Shown here piece after piece: positions 6,724-13,438 of a DNA stretch of 13,438 nucleotides. This DNA is from Flavobacteriales bacterium UBA7519 (GTDB lineage Bacteria; Bacteroidota; Bacteroidia; Flavobacteriales; Weeksellaceae): NCBI GenBank assembly GCA_002476905.1, contig DLND01000185.1, forward strand, positions 1-13,438. Reading direction: 5' to 3'. Under the pieces are notes generated by a model. That model saw nothing but the letters and a program-made list of their open reading frames with translations. It searched no databases and had not been told where the DNA came from. Position numbers and translations under genes: made by a program. Position 1 is the first letter of the stretch; every line of letters starts with the position of its first letter.

Positions 6724-7284
6724 TTAAACTGATTGCTTATTAACAACCTTCTTAGTAATATTAGCTAAAACACCTCCTAGAAGAAATCCTACGCTAGCAC
6801 CAAACGCGACATCCAACGGAAAATGGACACCAAGATATATTCTGCTGTAAGAGACTAGTATAGCCCACAAAAAGAGAATGTATGGTAAAAACCGGTATTT
6901 TTTCCCAATAAGCATAGATAAAAAGCTGACCAAAAAAAATGAATTAGATGCGTGTGAAGAATAAAATCCGAACTGTCCTCCGCAGGTTACAAGACGCATA
7001 TTAGTCATCAAAGCGTCCGTATGACAAGGCCGTAATCTGGCAACTCCGATTTTGAAAATTCCTGCTAGCTGATCTGAAATTGTAATCCCGATAGCTAAAA
7101 ATATAAGTATGAATATAAATTTTTTAAGAGGAAAACTTTTAAAAAGATAGTAAGCGAGGATGATGTAAAATGGTAGCCAAAACCATTTTCCTGTAATCAT
7201 CAGCCAGAAAGGATCAAATGACGAACTGCCAAGCCCATTCAGGAACAATAATAACTGCTGATCTTTCTCAATTAACCAGTTCAT
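6724..7284 (-). CDS. PAP2-family membrane phosphatase
   Basis: A type 2 phosphatidic acid phosphatase superfamily protein, an integral membrane enzyme that removes phosphate from lipid-linked substrates. Likely substrates in this setting are undecaprenyl pyrophosphate, lipid A or phosphatidylglycerol phosphate, and sequence alone cannot choose among them. Of the three catalytic motifs, KxxxxxxRP is K78 to R85-P86, and SRxxxxxHxxxD is S147, R148, H154 and D158. The middle motif, usually PSGH, reads YSSHASN with its histidine at 111. About five to six membrane segments surround them in 186 residues, the short bacterial form. The ATG lies 3 bases after the stop of the upstream tatA-like gene, so the two form an operon. 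The structured element at 6637-6715 lies just beyond its stop. Confidence 0.92.
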   Translation of the reverse strand: MNWLIEKDQQLLLFLNGLGSSSFDPFWLMITGKWFWLPFYIILAYYLFKSFPLKKFIFILIFLAIGITISDQLAGIFKIGVARLRPCHTDALMTNMRLVTCGGQFGFYSSHASNSFFLVSFLSMLIGKKYRFLPYILFLWAILVSYSRIYLGVHFPLDVAFGASVGFLLGGVLANITKKVVNKQSV

Positions 7285-7287
7285 AAG

Positions 7288-7611
7288 TTATCTGCTAACA
7301 GGACCTTGGTGAGTATCGTCCTCGGAAAGATCAATTTTTGGAGTTTGCTGTGCGAGTGCTTCCTGCGTATTTTTTTCTGCCAAAGGATTGAATTCCTGAG
7401 CAGACTGTTTCACTTTTTCAATTTCTTTTTTGATTTCAGAAAGCGGATTGTCTGCCTCTTTCATAATCTCGGTTTTGATATCATCTACCGCGCCACGCAT
7501 TTTACGGACGCCTTCGCCAAGACCTCTTGCGATCTCGGGTAATTTATCTGGTCCAAATAAAACAACGATTGCCAAGGCAATCAGCAGCATTTCTCCTAAG
7601 CTCAATTCCAT
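7288..7611 (-). CDS. tatA: Twin-arginine translocase subunit, TatA/TatB family
   Basis: A small component of the Tat system, which exports folded proteins bearing twin-arginine signals. The 107-residue product has the classic layout: a short periplasmic N-terminus, one membrane helix (about 7-19), the FGP hinge (19-21), an amphipathic basic helix (22-46, starting with DKLPEIARGLGEGVRKMR), then a polar, acidic tail to the end. An acidic residue at position 7 before the membrane helix and the rather long charged tail are TatB-like. TatA and TatB are hard to separate by sequence in Bacteroidota, and no tatC is in the window, so the symbol is provisional. The start is the ATG at 7611, the first gene of a two-gene unit with the PAP2 phosphatase. 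Confidence 0.92.
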   Translation of the reverse strand: MELSLGEMLLIALAIVVLFGPDKLPEIARGLGEGVRKMRGAVDDIKTEIMKEADNPLSEIKKEIEKVKQSAQEFNPLAEKNTQEALAQQTPKIDLSEDDTHQGPVSR

Positions 7612-7615
7612 AGTA

Positions 7616-7623
7616 CAAAATTA
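7616..7623 (-). promoter_or_regulatory. Possible -7 element immediately before the tatA-like gene
   Basis: On the minus strand it reads TAATTTTG, a perfect TAnnTTTG match, but it ends only 4 bases before the ATG. A transcript from it would be leaderless or nearly so. This may be chance in an AT-rich gap. No other perfect match lies between the MFS stop (7730) and this gene, which could otherwise be reached by read-through from upstream. Confidence 0.22.
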
Positions 7624-7729
7624 ATAAACATAAACTTAACTAATACAGACGGAATGATAATTTTTTCATAAAAGTCAATCTATAGCCCAAATCACTAAAC
7701 CATTGTAAATAAATTAAATAATTACCTTA

Positions 7730-8944
7730 TCATCTTTTCCTGGAAAAAGTATTATAAACAAAATACAGTCCTACGAGGAAAAGAAGAAATGCTAAAAAAA
7801 ACGGGGCACCAGGAAACAGAAATGGTGCATTTTTATGTGTAAAATAGTAGAAAAGCTGTGTCATAAGTGGCGGACCCACGATGGATGTGGCACTCATAAG
7901 ACTGGTAAGTGCACCCTGCAACTCACCTTGCTCATTGGACGGAATATTTTTAGTAATGATGGACTGTAATGCCGGCCCGCAAATACCTCCAAGACAATAC
8001 GGTACAGTAAATGCAAGCATCATCCAACCCTCCGATGCAAAAGCATAAAGTAACATCCCAATTGCATAAAGTAACAATCCATATAAAACGCTTTTCTTAT
8101 CGCCTAACTTAGGATTGATCCAACGAATCATTAATCCTTGAACTAGCCCCACCATCAGTCCAACAACGCCTAAAGAAATCCCGATCATCCGCTCATCCCA
8201 GCCGAAGCGATACATCGTATAAAAACTCCAGTTGCTTTGCACAGCGTGACCACCGATGTAAATCAGAATCAGAGCAGTGGTAAGTCCTGATATCTCAGGA
8301 TGTTTTTTTAGAAATTTGAATGAACCAACTGGATTCGCTCTTTTCCAATCCAGTGGGCGTCTGTTTTCTTTTGGTAAACTTTCCGGCAAAATAAAGTAGC
8401 CATAAACAAAATTGATAAGGCAAAGCGCAGCAGCTGCATAAAAAGGAACCCTGGATCCATAATGCCCTAAAACACCACCAAGCACAGGTCCAATAATAAA
8501 TCCGATCCCAAATGCAGCACCTATCAACCCAAAATTCTTGGCGCGGTCTTCATCTGTAGATATATCAGCGATATAAGCACTTGCCGTCGTAACGCTTGCT
8601 CCTGTTACTCCGGCAATAATTCTACCGATAAACAGCCACCAGATGTTTGGTGATAATGCAAGAAAAATATAGTCAACTGAAAATCCGAAAAGGGATAACA
8701 AAATAATGGGTCTCCTTCCATATTTATCACTAAGATTGCCCACAAGCGGTGAAAAAACAAATTGGATAAAGGCATAAGCAAAACTGAGCCAGCCTCCATA
8801 TTTTGCTGCCTCACTTACATCTGCATGAATAAGCTCTTCTATTAATTTAGGAACTACAGGAATTATAATTCCCCAGCCCGTAATATCGATAAGTAATGTG
8901 ATAAAAATGAAGCCGATGGCTGCCGATTTCTGATTTTGTCTCAT
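7730..8944 (-). CDS. TetA-like major facilitator superfamily drug/H+ antiporter
   Basis: An inner-membrane secondary transporter of the Tet(A)/DHA1 group, expected to expel a drug or metabolite in exchange for protons. From the ATG at 8944 the product is 404 residues, the normal length for TetA-type pumps, with twelve hydrophobic segments. The N-terminus (GFIFITLLIDITGWGIIIPV) is typical. Motif A is G69NLSDKYGRRP with D73. Antiporter motif C is GFIIGPVLGG (148-157), and IADIS with D127 lies in between. A longer reading from a TTG at 9010 adds 22 polar residues without family support, so I reject it. True tetracycline resistance cannot be inferred: many chromosomal homologues have other or unknown substrates, and no tetR-type regulator is adjacent. 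It follows secDF on the same strand but is separated from it by a terminator. Confidence 0.88.
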   Translation of the reverse strand: MRQNQKSAAIGFIFITLLIDITGWGIIIPVVPKLIEELIHADVSEAAKYGGWLSFAYAFIQFVFSPLVGNLSDKYGRRPIILLSLFGFSVDYIFLALSPNIWWLFIGRIIAGVTGASVTTASAYIADISTDEDRAKNFGLIGAAFGIGFIIGPVLGGVLGHYGSRVPFYAAAALCLINFVYGYFILPESLPKENRRPLDWKRANPVGSFKFLKKHPEISGLTTALILIYIGGHAVQSNWSFYTMYRFGWDERMIGISLGVVGLMVGLVQGLMIRWINPKLGDKKSVLYGLLLYAIGMLLYAFASEGWMMLAFTVPYCLGGICGPALQSIITKNIPSNEQGELQGALTSLMSATSIVGPPLMTQLFYYFTHKNAPFLFPGAPFFLAFLLFLVGLYFVYNTFSRKR

Positions 8945-9021
8945 ATATTGCGAAGATATGAATTTTTTGACTCGAGAATATCTGAATTGAAAATTAGACT
9001 TTAAAATCAATTGTTAATAAT

Positions 9022-9058
9022 CCAAAATAAAAAGCTCCCAATAAAAATTGAGAGCTTT
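9022..9058 (-). terminator. Intrinsic terminator of secDF
   Basis: The arms 9031-9042 and 9047-9058 form a 12-bp stem around a 4-base loop, followed on the minus strand by TTTTATTTT. The one imperfect pair (9038 with 9051) is G-U in the minus-strand transcript but C-A in a plus-strand transcript, so the hairpin is tuned to end secDF. It begins 22 bases beyond the secDF stop and separates secDF from the MFS gene. Confidence 0.88.
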
Positions 9059-9079
9059 ATGATTTATTTTGAAAGTAAA

Positions 9080-11989
9080 TTAATTTACCAATTCAGCATT
9101 ATCAATAGAAGATTTCCCTGTTACTTTATCTTCTTTTTTCTTTCCTCTAAGGAAGTCATAAGCCGTAGCCGATGCAATGAAAATTGATGAGTAAGTACCA
9201 AATCCAATACCGATTAATAAGCAGAACATAAATCCTCTAAGGTTATCTCCACCAAAAATGAAAATAGCTAGAATTACCAAAATCGTAGTAAACGATGTGT
9301 TAAACGTTCTACCAATAGTACTTGAGATAGAATCATCAAATAATCCGGCCAATGTAAGCGCTTTTTTCTCACGAAGATATTCTCTAATTCTATCGAAGAT
9401 AATTACCGTATCGTTAATTGAATAACCGATGACGGTAAGAATCGCCGCAATGAAATCCTGATTAATCTCCATATTGAATGGCATTACTTTGTAGAACAAT
9501 GAGTAAATACCTAAGATAACCACTGTATCGTGGAACAAACCGGCAACCGCTCCAAGAGAAAACTGCCATTTGTCAAACCTAACCAAGATATAGATAAAAA
9601 TACCTAAAAGTGAAGCTGCAACCGCAAGCATACCGTGTGTTGTAATATCATCTGCAACAGTTGGTCCCACTTTAGTCGAAGAAACAATTCCTGCGTGACC
9701 TTTGTCTGCCGCTTTGAAATCTGCAAGGCTCATATTGGCAGGCAAATCCTGCTTCAGACCATCATAGATTTTTTGTTCTACAGTCTGGTCAGCAGCCAGA
9801 GATTCATCATCAATTAAATAATCGGTCGTTATTTTTAGCTGAGAGCTGTTACCAAATGTTTTAACTTCTACAGATTCATTCTTGCCATCTGCAGTTTTCA
9901 TCAGTTTAGCAATATTACCTTCGATTTTCTCTGCATCTACAGGTTTTTCGAATCTGACAACATAGTTACGTCCGCCGGTAAAATCGATTCCATATTTGAA
10001 GCCGTTTAAAGCAATGGAACCAATTGAAATCACCATCAGAATACCGGAAACAATGTAAGCATATTTTCTTTTCCCTATAAAATCGATCCAAGTATTTCTG
10101 AATAAATTTTTAGTTGGCGCAGTCCATACAGAAAGAGATTTTCCTTTTTCTAATCTATTGAAGATCATCACTCTGGAAAGAAGAACTGATGTAAATAATG
10201 TCATTACAAGACCAATCATCAATGTAACCGCAAAACCTTTGATAGGTCCTGTTCCGAAAACATAAAGGATTAATGCAGTAATGAAAGTTGTAGCGTGACC
10301 ATCAATAATGGCAGATATAGCGTGTTTGAAACCATCTTTATAGGCTTCAATAATAGTTTTTCCTCGGAATAACTCTTCTTTCGTTCGTTCGTAGATGATA
10401 ACGTTCGCATCCACAGCCATTGCCATTGATAATACAATACCAGCAATCCCCGGAAGTGTGAGAGTAGCATCTACAGAATCCATAATTCCGAAAATGTAGA
10501 ACAGGTTGATGACCATTGCGATAACGGCATAAACACCCGCTCCTCCATAATAAAAAATGATATAAACAATGATTACTGCAAAAGCAATCAGGAAAGACAT
10601 CACCCCATCATTGATAGATTCTGCTCCCAAAGAAGGACCTACAACATCAGCCTGAACAATCTTTGCACCGGCAGGAAGTTTGCCTGCACCTAGCACATCA
10701 ACAAGATCCTTAGCCTCTGTTTGGGTAAAATTTCCTGAGATTTGCGTTCTTCCGTTCGGAATAACCTCATTTACCATAGGTGCTGTGTAGACTCTATTAT
10801 CCAATGTAACAGCCACCACTTTACCTTTGTTTTTCTCAGTCATTGTTTTCCAATCACGAGCACCGTTAGAATCCATCTGCATGTCTACCACGATACGCCC
10901 TAACTGATCATAATTGATATTAGCAGATTCCACAGCGCCATCTACAGGTGCTTTTTGGTTGATATTCCCACGGATTGCATATAATACAAGACTGTTAGAA
11001 GTATTAGTTTCCGGCTTGTATCCCCACATAAACTGAGTATATTTCAAATTTATTGGACGGGATTTTACAGCAATTGCGCTGTTCAAAATTTTATTAACTA
11101 CAGCTGTATCAGCAAGCTTTACATTAGCAATTGCATTTCCAGGTGTAGTACCAACCTGAAGAAGGTTGATGAAATTAGTAGTTTTAGCAACACCGATAGA
11201 ATCTCCTTTTGTTTTTACAAGCTGGCTAAGTTCAGAAAGGTAAGGAAAAACTTCCTGTCCCACCTGCACTTCCCAAAACTGAAGCTTTGCGGAAGTCGCC
11301 AACATTTTCTTAACTCTGTCAATATCTTTGATACCAGGCATCTCTACAAGGATTCTTCCTGTGCCAGGAACTCTCTGCACATTTGGCTGGGTAACACCCA
11401 TTTTATCTATACGTGTTCTCAGAACCTCATAAGCCGTTCCTACAGATGCATCGATTTTTCTTCTGATGATATTCTTTACCTGCTCATCCGGTGTGTTGAA
11501 TTTTATCTCAGAAAGATTAGTATTTCCGAATATCTCAGGATCTGCAAGTTTTAGGTTTGTACCCTTTTCTTTATTAACAATTTCGAATTGGTTAAAAAAA
11601 TCCTCAATGTATTGCTTACTTGAGCTTTTCTGTGCCTGATCTGTTCTGTTAAGTGCTTCTATCAAAACAGGGTTTGTAGAATAATTACTAAGATCATTTA
11701 CCAAATCTCTCTGGTTGATCTCTAATAATACGTTGATCCCACCCTTAAGGTCAAGACCAAGCTTCATCTCCTTTTGCTTTGCTGAGGCATAATCCAGTTT
11801 TGTAAACCCAAGATTAAGCGTGTCTTTAGAAAGCCTGTCAATTTCAGCCTGATATTTAATCTGATTTTCCCCGGCAATAGCTCTTGCTTCTTTTTCTATT
11901 TTATTGGCATAGAAAGAAGGCAGAAGCTCATTGAAACAAATCAGTCCAAGAACGATGGCAACCAGTGTAACGAGTCCTTTTCCTTGCAT
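9080..11989 (-). CDS. secDF: Fused protein translocase subunit SecDF
   Basis: SecD and SecF are joined in one 969-residue chain, as is usual in Bacteroidota. The RND-type membrane protein uses the proton gradient to pull proteins through SecYEG in the late stages of export. The SecD half has an N-terminal membrane helix (5-24), the LGLDLKGG motif (77-84), a large periplasmic domain (about 90-455), then membrane helices with AVDANVIIYERTKEEL (525-540), including the key aspartate D527. The SecF half starts near 630 and has GIDFTGG (667-673), a smaller periplasmic domain (about 675-780), and GYSINDTVIIFDRIREYL (855-872) with D860. The tail (950-969) is charged and cytoplasmic. The ATG at 11989 is preceded by a -7 element about 30 bases upstream. 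It appears monocistronic, with its own terminator. Confidence 0.97.
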   Translation of the reverse strand: MQGKGLVTLVAIVLGLICFNELLPSFYANKIEKEARAIAGENQIKYQAEIDRLSKDTLNLGFTKLDYASAKQKEMKLGLDLKGGINVLLEINQRDLVNDLSNYSTNPVLIEALNRTDQAQKSSSKQYIEDFFNQFEIVNKEKGTNLKLADPEIFGNTNLSEIKFNTPDEQVKNIIRRKIDASVGTAYEVLRTRIDKMGVTQPNVQRVPGTGRILVEMPGIKDIDRVKKMLATSAKLQFWEVQVGQEVFPYLSELSQLVKTKGDSIGVAKTTNFINLLQVGTTPGNAIANVKLADTAVVNKILNSAIAVKSRPINLKYTQFMWGYKPETNTSNSLVLYAIRGNINQKAPVDGAVESANINYDQLGRIVVDMQMDSNGARDWKTMTEKNKGKVVAVTLDNRVYTAPMVNEVIPNGRTQISGNFTQTEAKDLVDVLGAGKLPAGAKIVQADVVGPSLGAESINDGVMSFLIAFAVIIVYIIFYYGGAGVYAVIAMVINLFYIFGIMDSVDATLTLPGIAGIVLSMAMAVDANVIIYERTKEELFRGKTIIEAYKDGFKHAISAIIDGHATTFITALILYVFGTGPIKGFAVTLMIGLVMTLFTSVLLSRVMIFNRLEKGKSLSVWTAPTKNLFRNTWIDFIGKRKYAYIVSGILMVISIGSIALNGFKYGIDFTGGRNYVVRFEKPVDAEKIEGNIAKLMKTADGKNESVEVKTFGNSSQLKITTDYLIDDESLAADQTVEQKIYDGLKQDLPANMSLADFKAADKGHAGIVSSTKVGPTVADDITTHGMLAVAASLLGIFIYILVRFDKWQFSLGAVAGLFHDTVVILGIYSLFYKVMPFNMEINQDFIAAILTVIGYSINDTVIIFDRIREYLREKKALTLAGLFDDSISSTIGRTFNTSFTTILVILAIFIFGGDNLRGFMFCLLIGIGFGTYSSIFIASATAYDFLRGKKKEDKVTGKSSIDNAELVN

Positions 11990-12018
11990 TTTCTTACGAT
12001 ATATATAATTTTAGTCGG

Positions 12019-12026
12019 CAAATATA
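12019..12026 (-). promoter_or_regulatory. Bacteroidota -7 element for secDF
   Basis: The minus strand reads TATATTTG, a perfect TAnnTTTG match, giving a start near 12013 and a leader of about 24 bases before the secDF ATG. No TTG at standard -33 spacing is seen. The rest of the 228-base gap to 12217 is very AT-rich, includes a run of nine T from about 12076, and shows no gene or strong hairpin. Confidence 0.45.
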
Positions 12027-12231
12027 ATGATTTATAGTGGAAATAAGAATTTGAAAATGAGAAATATGAATATGCATTTTTTTTTGTATCTAAATTTATT
12101 TTTTTCTCACAAAATTTGATTAATCCTGACTTTATGAAACAAATTGACAGTGTAGAAAATTAAATTATTAATAGTCATAATTTCAATATTTTCTGATAAA
12201 ATACACGGCACATCGTTTTGTCTAATAATCT

Positions 12232-12239
12232 TAACTTTG
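12232..12239 (+). promoter_or_regulatory. Bacteroidota -7 element for the DUF4197 gene
   Basis: TAACTTTG is a perfect TAnnTTTG match. It predicts a start near 12245, about 20 bases before the ATG at 12266. A TTTG lies upstream at 12217-12220, but the 11-base spacing is too short for a standard -33 element. If this promoter is real, the in-frame TTG at 12218 lies upstream of the transcript and cannot be the start codon. Confidence 0.42.
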
Positions 12240-12265
12240 GTTCAAATTTTGAATTTCAAAAAATT

Positions 12266-12952
12266 ATGAGAACTAAATATTTTATAGTTGCAGGCTTTGC
12301 AGCAGTTTCAGGCGCAGTAGTTACCAATTCTTGTATGGCAGTAGCAACATCTAGTATTGGTTTAACCATTATAAAAAATATTCTATTGGGAGGTATTTCC
12401 AAAGGTATGGCTACTTTAAAAGACAAAGAAGCTTTTATGAATAGTACATTGATAGATCAGGCTATACCATCTCAACTGAAAAGCATTAATAATACGTTAC
12501 AATCTTTGGGTATGAGTAGTATTGTGCAAAAAGAAAAACAATACATCGCAGATGCTGCGTATTTTACGGCTAATATATCCGAACCAATATTAAACAACGC
12601 CGTAAATAGTTTGACGGCAGATGATGTTACAAGAATTGCACAAGGTGGTTCTGGTATGGCTACTCAAATTTTGAAAGAAAAGACACAATCCCAACTTATT
12701 GCAGCTATTACACCGACGGTAGATGCAAAACTAAATGAATTTGGTCTTGTAAATACGCTTAACAATGCTTTGAAAGGCACATCTATACTAGGAAGTCTAT
12801 TTGGAAACCAAAGTCAGAATCTTGCAAGCAATGGCATTAGCCAACTGGCTTCTGAGCAGATTGTAAATGGTTTATTCAATGTCATTGGGAATTACGAACA
12901 GCAAAATGCCGACAAGATAAATCAGGCTTTTGGAACTCAAATTATAAAATAA
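12266..12952 (+). CDS. DUF4197 domain protein with N-terminal export signal
   Basis: An exported protein of the DUF4197 family, of unknown function. The reading from ATG 12266 gives 228 residues. Residues 1-22 form a signal: a basic MRTK start, then a hydrophobic run. C23 follows TNS, making it a loose candidate for lipid attachment rather than a clear lipobox. The family pattern runs from about residue 36: IKNILLGGISKGMATL, the ADAAYFT...ISEPILNNAVNSLTADD region (95-120), GGSGMATQILKEKTQSQL (127-144), ITPTVDAKLNEFGL (148-161) and the C-terminal ASEQIVNGLFNVIGNYE (195-211). A longer reading from TTG 12218 would bury the signal under 16 extra residues and precede the promoter. The gene is divergent from secDF and convergent with bglX. 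Confidence 0.86.
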   Translation: MRTKYFIVAGFAAVSGAVVTNSCMAVATSSIGLTIIKNILLGGISKGMATLKDKEAFMNSTLIDQAIPSQLKSINNTLQSLGMSSIVQKEKQYIADAAYFTANISEPILNNAVNSLTADDVTRIAQGGSGMATQILKEKTQSQLIAAITPTVDAKLNEFGLVNTLNNALKGTSILGSLFGNQSQNLASNGISQLASEQIVNGLFNVIGNYEQQNADKINQAFGTQIIK

Positions 12953-13028
12953 CAACAATCAATCATTTGAATTGGTAACAAAAATTAAGTTTGATTTTCA
13001 TTCAAATTAGTTACATACATTTTCATAA

Positions 13029-13063
13029 AAAAGCCTTCCAGAACTTGTATCTGAAAGGCTTTT
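13029..13063. terminator. Shared terminator hairpin between the DUF4197 gene and bglX
   Basis: Arms 13029-13042 (AAAAGCCTTCCAGA) and 13050-13063 (TCTGAAAGGCTTTT) form a 14-bp stem with a 7-base loop. The single imperfect pair (13038 with 13054) is C-A in a plus-strand transcript but G-U in a minus-strand one, so the hairpin is slightly better for the minus-strand bglX transcript. Each strand ends the stem with TTTT. It lies between two convergent gene ends and probably serves both. Confidence 0.82.
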
Positions 13064-13086
13064 GTAATATTAATTTGAATTAAATT

Positions 13087-13438
13087 TTATTTTGTCCAAG
13101 TGATTCTTGTCGTTTTCACATCGTGAGAATTGGTTCCGATCATCACATCAAAATCTCCTGCTTCCCAATCGAATTTCAACTGACTGTTATAGAACTTCAA
13201 ATCTTCCGGAGAAATTTTGAAAGTTACTTTTTTACTTTCCCCAGCCTTCAAATATACTTTTTGGAAACCTTTCAGTTCTTTAACTGGTCTTGTAATGCTT
13301 CCAACTAAATCTCTGATATAAAGCTGAACGACTTCCGCTCCGTCATATTTTCCATTATTAGTCAAAGTTACGGACGCTTCTATTGAAGTATTTCCGGAGG
13401 GTTTTGCATTGCTAACGGAGATTTCTGAGTAGCCAAAA
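13087..13438 (-). CDS. bglX: C-terminal part of a family 3 beta-glucosidase (cut by window edge)
   Basis: Only the last 116 codons are present; the gene continues past the right edge. The visible part is the fibronectin type III-like domain that closes GH3 beta-glucosidases of the BglX type. It begins with FGYSEISV, the end of the usual FGYGLSY motif. It continues with VTLTNNGKYDGAEVVQLYIRD, SITRPVKELKGFQKVYLKAGESK and the closing ISPEDLKFYNSQ...WEAGDFDVMIGTNSHDV, which line up well with the end of E. coli BglX. The catalytic domains are outside the window. An apparent start at 13365 is a TTG inside this domain, with clear family sequence upstream of it, so it is not a real start. BglX enzymes are usually periplasmic and release glucose from beta-linked oligosaccharides. 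Confidence 0.93.
   Translation of the reverse strand, partial: FGYSEISVSNAKPSGNTSIEASVTLTNNGKYDGAEVVQLYIRDLVGSITRPVKELKGFQKVYLKAGESKKVTFKISPEDLKFYNSQLKFDWEAGDFDVMIGTNSHDVKTTRITWTK

Noticed and set aside
7306..7624. Two plus-strand frames over the tatA-like gene
   Set aside because: They are antisense shadows; the Tat subunit on the minus strand is clearly the real gene.
8605..8814. 69-codon minus-strand frame inside the MFS gene
   Set aside because: It is an out-of-frame shadow of the transporter motif A region.
7730..8944. Assigning a tetracycline-resistance gene name to the MFS transporter
   Set aside because: Family resemblance to TetA does not establish the substrate, there is no adjacent repressor, and the context is housekeeping.
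12060..12150. Tiny frames (about 20 and 9 codons) in the AT-rich gap between secDF and the DUF4197 gene
   Set aside because: They are too short and of low complexity (Phe/Asn-rich from T runs), with no supporting signal.
13087..13365. Complete 92-residue protein starting at 13365
   Set aside because: The apparent start is a TTG, and clear GH3 fibronectin-like sequence continues upstream to the window edge, so this is the tail of a larger gene.
1..13438. CRISPR arrays, tRNA or rRNA genes, insertion sequences, prophage, toxin-antitoxin pairs
   Set aside because: I looked on both strands for regular spaced repeats, cloverleaf-like sequence, transposase motifs and paired small genes and found none.

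Overview
The window looks like chromosomal DNA from a flavobacterium of the Chryseobacterium/Epilithonimonas kind (Bacteroidota, Weeksellaceae). The basis is the low GC content, the fused SecD-SecF protein, a long Bacteroidota-type RelA/SpoT homologue, a DUF4197 protein, perfect matches to the Bacteroidota -7 promoter element (TAnnTTTG) at sensible distances from starts, and the absence of clear Shine-Dalgarno sequences. The genus is inferred from protein style and was not tested by any search.

Left part (1-4932): proC (proline synthesis, +) converges on a small VanZ-like membrane protein gene (-). Divergent from that gene is a long bifunctional (p)ppGpp synthetase/hydrolase gene (rsh, +). 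Its stop codon abuts the start codon of nhaA, a Na+/H+ antiporter, so the two are probably one transcription and translation unit.

Middle (4933-7611): a 179-base gap holds an unrecognised 37-residue open frame. Next come a YihY/BrkB-family membrane protein gene (-) and, only 29 bases away and divergent, rlmH (23S rRNA pseudouridine methyltransferase, +). The two -7 elements in that gap face each other so closely that each predicted start point lies in or next to the other promoter. After rlmH come two intergenic repeat-like elements, one with a perfect 13-bp A/T hairpin inside a longer structured sequence. Then a minus-strand pair follows: a TatA/TatB-like Tat translocase gene and, 3 bases downstream, a PAP2-family phosphatase gene.

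Right part (7730-13438): a TetA-like MFS efflux protein gene (-) lies downstream of secDF (-), separated by a clear intrinsic terminator. SecDF supports Sec export. Divergent from secDF is a DUF4197 protein gene (+) with a signal peptide or lipoprotein leader. It converges, across a shared terminator hairpin, on the 3' end of a family 3 beta-glucosidase gene (bglX-like, -) that runs off the right edge.

Most of the window is ordinary housekeeping sequence. I see no phage, insertion sequence, CRISPR array, toxin-antitoxin pair or biosynthetic cluster. The points most worth following up are the structured repeat after rlmH, the interlocked divergent promoters of the YihY gene and rlmH, the small open frame after nhaA, and several starts where a TTG-initiated reading looks wrong or needs checking.
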